DNA from: Brevinematales bacterium | GTDB lineage: Bacteria; Spirochaetota; Brevinematia; Brevinematales; Thermospiraceae | DNA length: 64,000 nucleotides | Assembly: GCA_026417555.1 (NCBI GenBank) | Contig: JAOADA010000002.1 | Coordinates: 172,244-236,243, forward strand | Reading direction: 5' to 3' | Shown here: one piece after another, positions 61,401-64,000 of the stretch | Position numbering within the stretch: position 1 is the first letter of the stretch | Layout of the letters: every line of letters starts with the position of its first letter | Made by a program: the position numbers and the translations under genes | Notes under the pieces: generated by a model | Databases searched by the model: none | Seen by the model: only the letters and a program-made list of their open reading frames with translations | Told to the model about the DNA's origin: nothing

Positions 61401-63084
61401 CTCCAGCCTCCTGCATCTTTCCCGAAGGAAGCTCTACATAGAAGTGGGTTCCCTCTGAACTACTTTCAAACCAAATATACCCATGATGTTCCGTGACCAA
61501 ACGTTCCACAATGGCAAGCCCCAAACCTGTTCCATGGTTTTTTGTGGTGAAATAGGGCTCAAAGATCTTATCCTGAATCTCTGGAGGAATCCCATGGCCA
61601 TTATCCGCCACCATCAATAACACACTCGAGGGTTTTCGTTCAATACGAAGCGTAACTTTGGGTTTCTCTGGACGTGCTGCCTCACAGGCGTTTTGAACCA
61701 GGTTAATGATCACCTGTTTGATCTGATCGTGGTCATAAGGAATCTCCCACCCCTCTTCTGTTTCCTGTATCTCAAGGGAGAGATCGACATGGGTATATGC
61801 GTTTTTAAAGAAGTGGTAGACCTCTTCGACGGTTTCTTTGAAGTCATGGAGGCCGATAGTGGGATCCGGCAAACGAGCAAATTTGGAGAATTGATTGACA
61901 AGGTTTTCGAGGCGTTTGGTCTCATTGATAATGATGTGAGAAGTCTTCTCCAAAACCTCCTCAAAACCATCAGGATTCATGGTGTAGGCATACAAGAGTC
62001 GCTCCGCAGAAAGCTTGATGGGGGTGAGGGGGTTTTTGATCTCATGGGCAAGTCTTTTTGCCATTTCCTTCCATGCCTCCAAACGCTCCATACGTTTGAT
62101 TTGTCGAGTGGCCACACTGAGTTTTTCGGCCATAGCGTTAAAGTTTTTGGCAAGATCCTCAAGTTCATCTCCAGAATGAATCTCCACACGATAGTCAAGA
62201 TTTCCCAGAGCAAGAATCTTGGTTCCACGCGTGAGGGCTTCAATACTTCCGGTGAGGTTCTTGGCCACACGGATACTGATGACAAAGGCAAGGAAAAAAA
62301 CAGGCACAGAAATCACCACAATCACAAGCAAGGTAATCACACGGATATACTTCTTGAGGAAAAGCATTTGTTTGTATTCATCACGGCTATTGTAAATGGT
62401 CCTGTATGCGGCCTGAATATGCTCTGGAACCCAGACGGCAAAAAACCTTTTGTCTTTTTTCACCAGAAGTGCGGCCTTCTCCTCTCCAAGAAAGAAACTC
62501 TTTTTTTCCGGATTGGCAAACGCCTCCAAAAGACTCTCTCTATTTTCGATCACCAGTTTCACAAGTTCTGTATCATCGCTACGAAGAAAAAAAAGGTTGG
62601 TTTCCCTCCAACCAAATACCACCGGAAATTGCTCCTCCTGATACTTTAAAAGACTCATATTCCAGCGCTCGAATTCGCTCTTGTTGTAGGCGATCAGGTC
62701 TTGATACCCTGCAAGAATCTTTTCCGCGATGGTATATTCCTTGTCAATGAAGTTAACTTCGGTGAGCAAGATGAGGTAAAACATCACACCACCTACAACA
62801 AGGATCGTACCAAAGGTTACCCCCAAAAAGAAAAAGGTAATCTTCCCACGAAGTTTATAACCACGAATACCCCGTCTTTGAAAAAGAAAGGTCACAAAAC
62901 TTCGGTAGATAAGCCATATCCCGAGAAAACTTGTGGAAAAAAGGACGAGGGGAACGAAAAACCTTAAGGTGGCATTCCCCTGAAGACTCACCATCCAGCG
63001 ATACCCCATCCAGGCAAAGAAGAGAGAAACCCCAAGGTCTATGGCAAAGACCACGAGAGCCCAGCGCTTACTTGAGAATACCAT
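61390..63084 (-). CDS. ntrY: NtrY-like sensor histidine kinase
   Basis: A 564-residue membrane sensor. Four hydrophobic helices: two near the N-terminus (6-28, 38-62), one at about 80-102, and one at about 250-275, with a periplasmic or extracytoplasmic sensor part between the last two. HAMP follows (about 275-325). The dimerisation/phosphorylation motif LAHEIKNPLTPIKLSAERL is the NtrY/NtrB-type H-box. The ATPase domain has NLVQNACEAA, ADNGHGIP and GTGLGLAIVERL. No PAS domain is obvious between HAMP and H-box, where NtrY normally has one. Confidence 0.92.
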   Translation of the reverse strand: MVFSSKRWALVVFAIDLGVSLFFAWMGYRWMVSLQGNATLRFFVPLVLFSTSFLGIWLIYRSFVTFLFQRRGIRGYKLRGKITFFFLGVTFGTILVVGGVMFYLILLTEVNFIDKEYTIAEKILAGYQDLIAYNKSEFERWNMSLLKYQEEQFPVVFGWRETNLFFLRSDDTELVKLVIENRESLLEAFANPEKKSFFLGEEKAALLVKKDKRFFAVWVPEHIQAAYRTIYNSRDEYKQMLFLKKYIRVITLLVIVVISVPVFFLAFVISIRVAKNLTGSIEALTRGTKILALGNLDYRVEIHSGDELEDLAKNFNAMAEKLSVATRQIKRMERLEAWKEMAKRLAHEIKNPLTPIKLSAERLLYAYTMNPDGFEEVLEKTSHIIINETKRLENLVNQFSKFARLPDPTIGLHDFKETVEEVYHFFKNAYTHVDLSLEIQETEEGWEIPYDHDQIKQVIINLVQNACEAARPEKPKVTLRIERKPSSVLLMVADNGHGIPPEIQDKIFEPYFTTKNHGTGLGLAIVERLVTEHHGYIWFESSSEGTHFYVELPSGKMQEAGDEA

Positions 63085-63646
63085 TTTTGTTAAACACCCT
63101 GCTTCGGATTGGAGAAAGCTCGTAACGCATGCCTAAGAGAGAACGGAAAAAACGCCCCACTATTTCATTTTCTTGATCTGGATTCGTCTCTGTGTCGAAA
63201 AACTGAGAGACCTCAAGGTAGAAAGCATCCTCTTCTGAGGCTTCAGTAAAGGAAAACGCCCGAAAATTCTCCAGTCGATACAAAAAACGAAGCAGTTTTT
63301 CATCAGTGTCTATCCAACGTCTATAGGCAAATTCACATCCGTACCACACACTGGCAACGTACCCATCGTTGAGATAGTCTTTTTTGATATCGTAGCGTAT
63401 CTTGATATTGGTGAGAAAGAGATCCGACTCGGGAAATACGGCCTTTTTAAAAACCCGAATATCATACCCTACCCGCAAGGAATTCCCCCCCTGAAGAAAC
63501 AGAAAAGGATTGAAATCAGAAGAGGGGAAGGTTCGAAGAGAAAGATAGAAACTTGCGCCCCGAATGGCCATTCTCTCAATCACAAGCTCTGAGAATCCAA
63601 GCGAGATTGTCAAAAACAAGGCAGAAAGAACCACCCTATTCTTCAT
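63068..63646 (-). CDS. DUF4390-like exported protein linked to NtrY
   Basis: A 192-residue protein with a signal peptide (MKNRVVLSALFLTISLGFS) and a beta-rich body with alternating hydrophobic residues (GASFYLSLRTF, LRVGYDIRVFKKA, VASVWYGCEFAYRRW). DUF4390 proteins precede NtrY-type kinases in betaproteobacteria; the same place is kept here. ATG 63646 overlaps the ptsH stop; a TTG at 63664 in frame is not needed. The stop overlaps ntrY by 17 nt. A periplasmic partner of the sensor is inferred. Confidence 0.65.
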   Translation of the reverse strand: MKNRVVLSALFLTISLGFSELVIERMAIRGASFYLSLRTFPSSDFNPFLFLQGGNSLRVGYDIRVFKKAVFPESDLFLTNIKIRYDIKKDYLNDGYVASVWYGCEFAYRRWIDTDEKLLRFLYRLENFRAFSFTEASEEDAFYLEVSQFFDTETNPDQENEIVGRFFRSLLGMRYELSPIRSRVFNKNGILK

Positions 63647-63905
63647 GAAATTTGGCCACCTCAATCAGTTCCCGAAGCTCTCGAAGAGCCTGAGCCTCGT
63701 CTGGTCCATCGGCTGTAATCACAAGTTTTGATCCTTTGCCTGCTGCCAGAAGGAGCACATTCATAACGCTCTTGGCTGTGACCACCCTCTCCCCCATCGT
63801 GATAGTAATATCACTTTGGAACTTGTTCGCAAGCTCTACAAGAAGAGAAGCTGGTCGTGCATGAATCCCGTATTCATTCTTTACTTCTACGGTTATACTT
63901 TGCAT
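63636..63905 (-). CDS. ptsH: Phosphocarrier protein HPr
   Basis: An 89-residue HPr. The phospho-accepting His in EYGIHARPAS and the regulatory Ser segment AKSVMNVLLLAAGKGS are both intact, so it could take phosphate from EI and from HPr kinase. First gene of the operon ptsH-DUF4390-ntrY-ntrX-queH. No EI, EIIA or sugar permease genes lie beside it, which fits a regulatory rather than a transport role (inference). Confidence 0.95.
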   Translation of the reverse strand: MQSITVEVKNEYGIHARPASLLVELANKFQSDITITMGERVVTAKSVMNVLLLAAGKGSKLVITADGPDEAQALRELRELIEVAKFHEE

Positions 63906-63943
63906 GTGCCCCTAGAATCTCCCCATCTTTTTTGTTCCCCTTT

Positions 63944-63972
63944 ATTATACGATAGATGAGAAAAAAAAGCAA
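63944..63972 (-). promoter_or_regulatory. Promoter of the ptsH-ntrYX-queH operon
   Basis: TTGCTT (63967-63972), 17-nt spacer, perfect TATAAT (63944-63949) on the minus strand, about 35 nt ahead of ATG 63905. Confidence 0.82.
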
Positions 63973-64000
63973 TAAAAGCAAATTTCCCAAAAAAAGAGAA

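Noticed and set aside
60222-61496. 424-codon plus-strand frame opposite ntrX
   Set aside because: The minus strand encodes an unmistakable sigma-54 regulator; this is its complement.

Overview
The window is a compact, moderately GC stretch of bacterial chromosome that looks spirochaetal. The main reasons are the flagellar order fliK-flgD-flgE-flbD-motA-motB, a hook protein that aligns closely with spirochaete FlgE, a TIGR03960-type radical SAM/DUF2344 fusion, and several exported proteins with SPOR, TPR and vWA domains. Thermophilic Brevinematales-like spirochaetes are a possible home, but the lineage is inference. There is no prophage, insertion sequence or CRISPR array. Genes are densely packed, with many 1-8 nt start/stop overlaps. 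About twenty sigma-70-type promoters can be read, and more than half have a TTGC-type -35 box.

Layout, left to right. 1-5.7 kb: a RecB/UvrD-family helicase running off the left edge, tRNA-Ser(GGA) and a lipoprotein type I pullulanase. 5.8-11.2 kb: a tight five-gene minus-strand operon encoding two diacylglycerol-kinase-like lipid kinases around a stand-alone HypF-C-terminal (Kae1-like) carbamoyltransferase, an unknown protein and a spore-photoproduct-lyase-like radical SAM enzyme. 11.3-15.5 kb: radical SAM/DUF2344 fusion and an exported LamG/Fn3-like protein. 15.6-25.7 kb: a large unknown protein, then PBP1C facing a 1847-residue bacterial alpha-2-macroglobulin, the well-known periplasmic defence/repair pair. 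25.7-31.1 kb: the flagellar operon, ending unusually in a WbuC-type cupin. 31.3-37.6 kb: GT2/GtrA polyprenyl-sugar pair, tRNA-Ser(UGA), MFS transporter, SPASM radical SAM protein, HIT protein, rpsU-yqeY and dapF. 37.6-44.9 kb: membrane protein with a degenerate nucleotide-cyclase domain, BatA/BatB-like vWA-TPR protein, a lipoprotein with tandem CBM21 starch-binding domains, a beta-propeller protein and a NAD(P)HX-repair protein with a decayed epimerase half. 45-50.6 kb: thioredoxin, FabV/TER-like enoyl reductase, Zn-ribbon protein, RecO-like protein, and a fused MFS/spermidine-synthase-like protein. 50.7-59.5 kb: two SPOR proteins, GspE-GspF, an NtrC-type regulator, HisIE and RsmE. 59.5-64 kb: a minus-strand operon ptsH-DUF4390-ntrY-ntrX-queH.

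Themes. Surface alpha-glucan use is suggested by the pullulanase and CBM21 lipoproteins. Envelope upkeep is suggested by PBP1C/A2M, the SPOR proteins and the lipid kinases. Sigma-54 control is indicated by two NtrC-family regulators, one in an operon with HPr. The most unusual points are: FlgE keeps Lys165 but has Ser at position 178, where the hook-crosslinking Cys is expected in Treponema; the lipid-kinase/carbamoyltransferase operon, which has no hydrogenase gene nearby; and the tandem-CBM21 lipoprotein.
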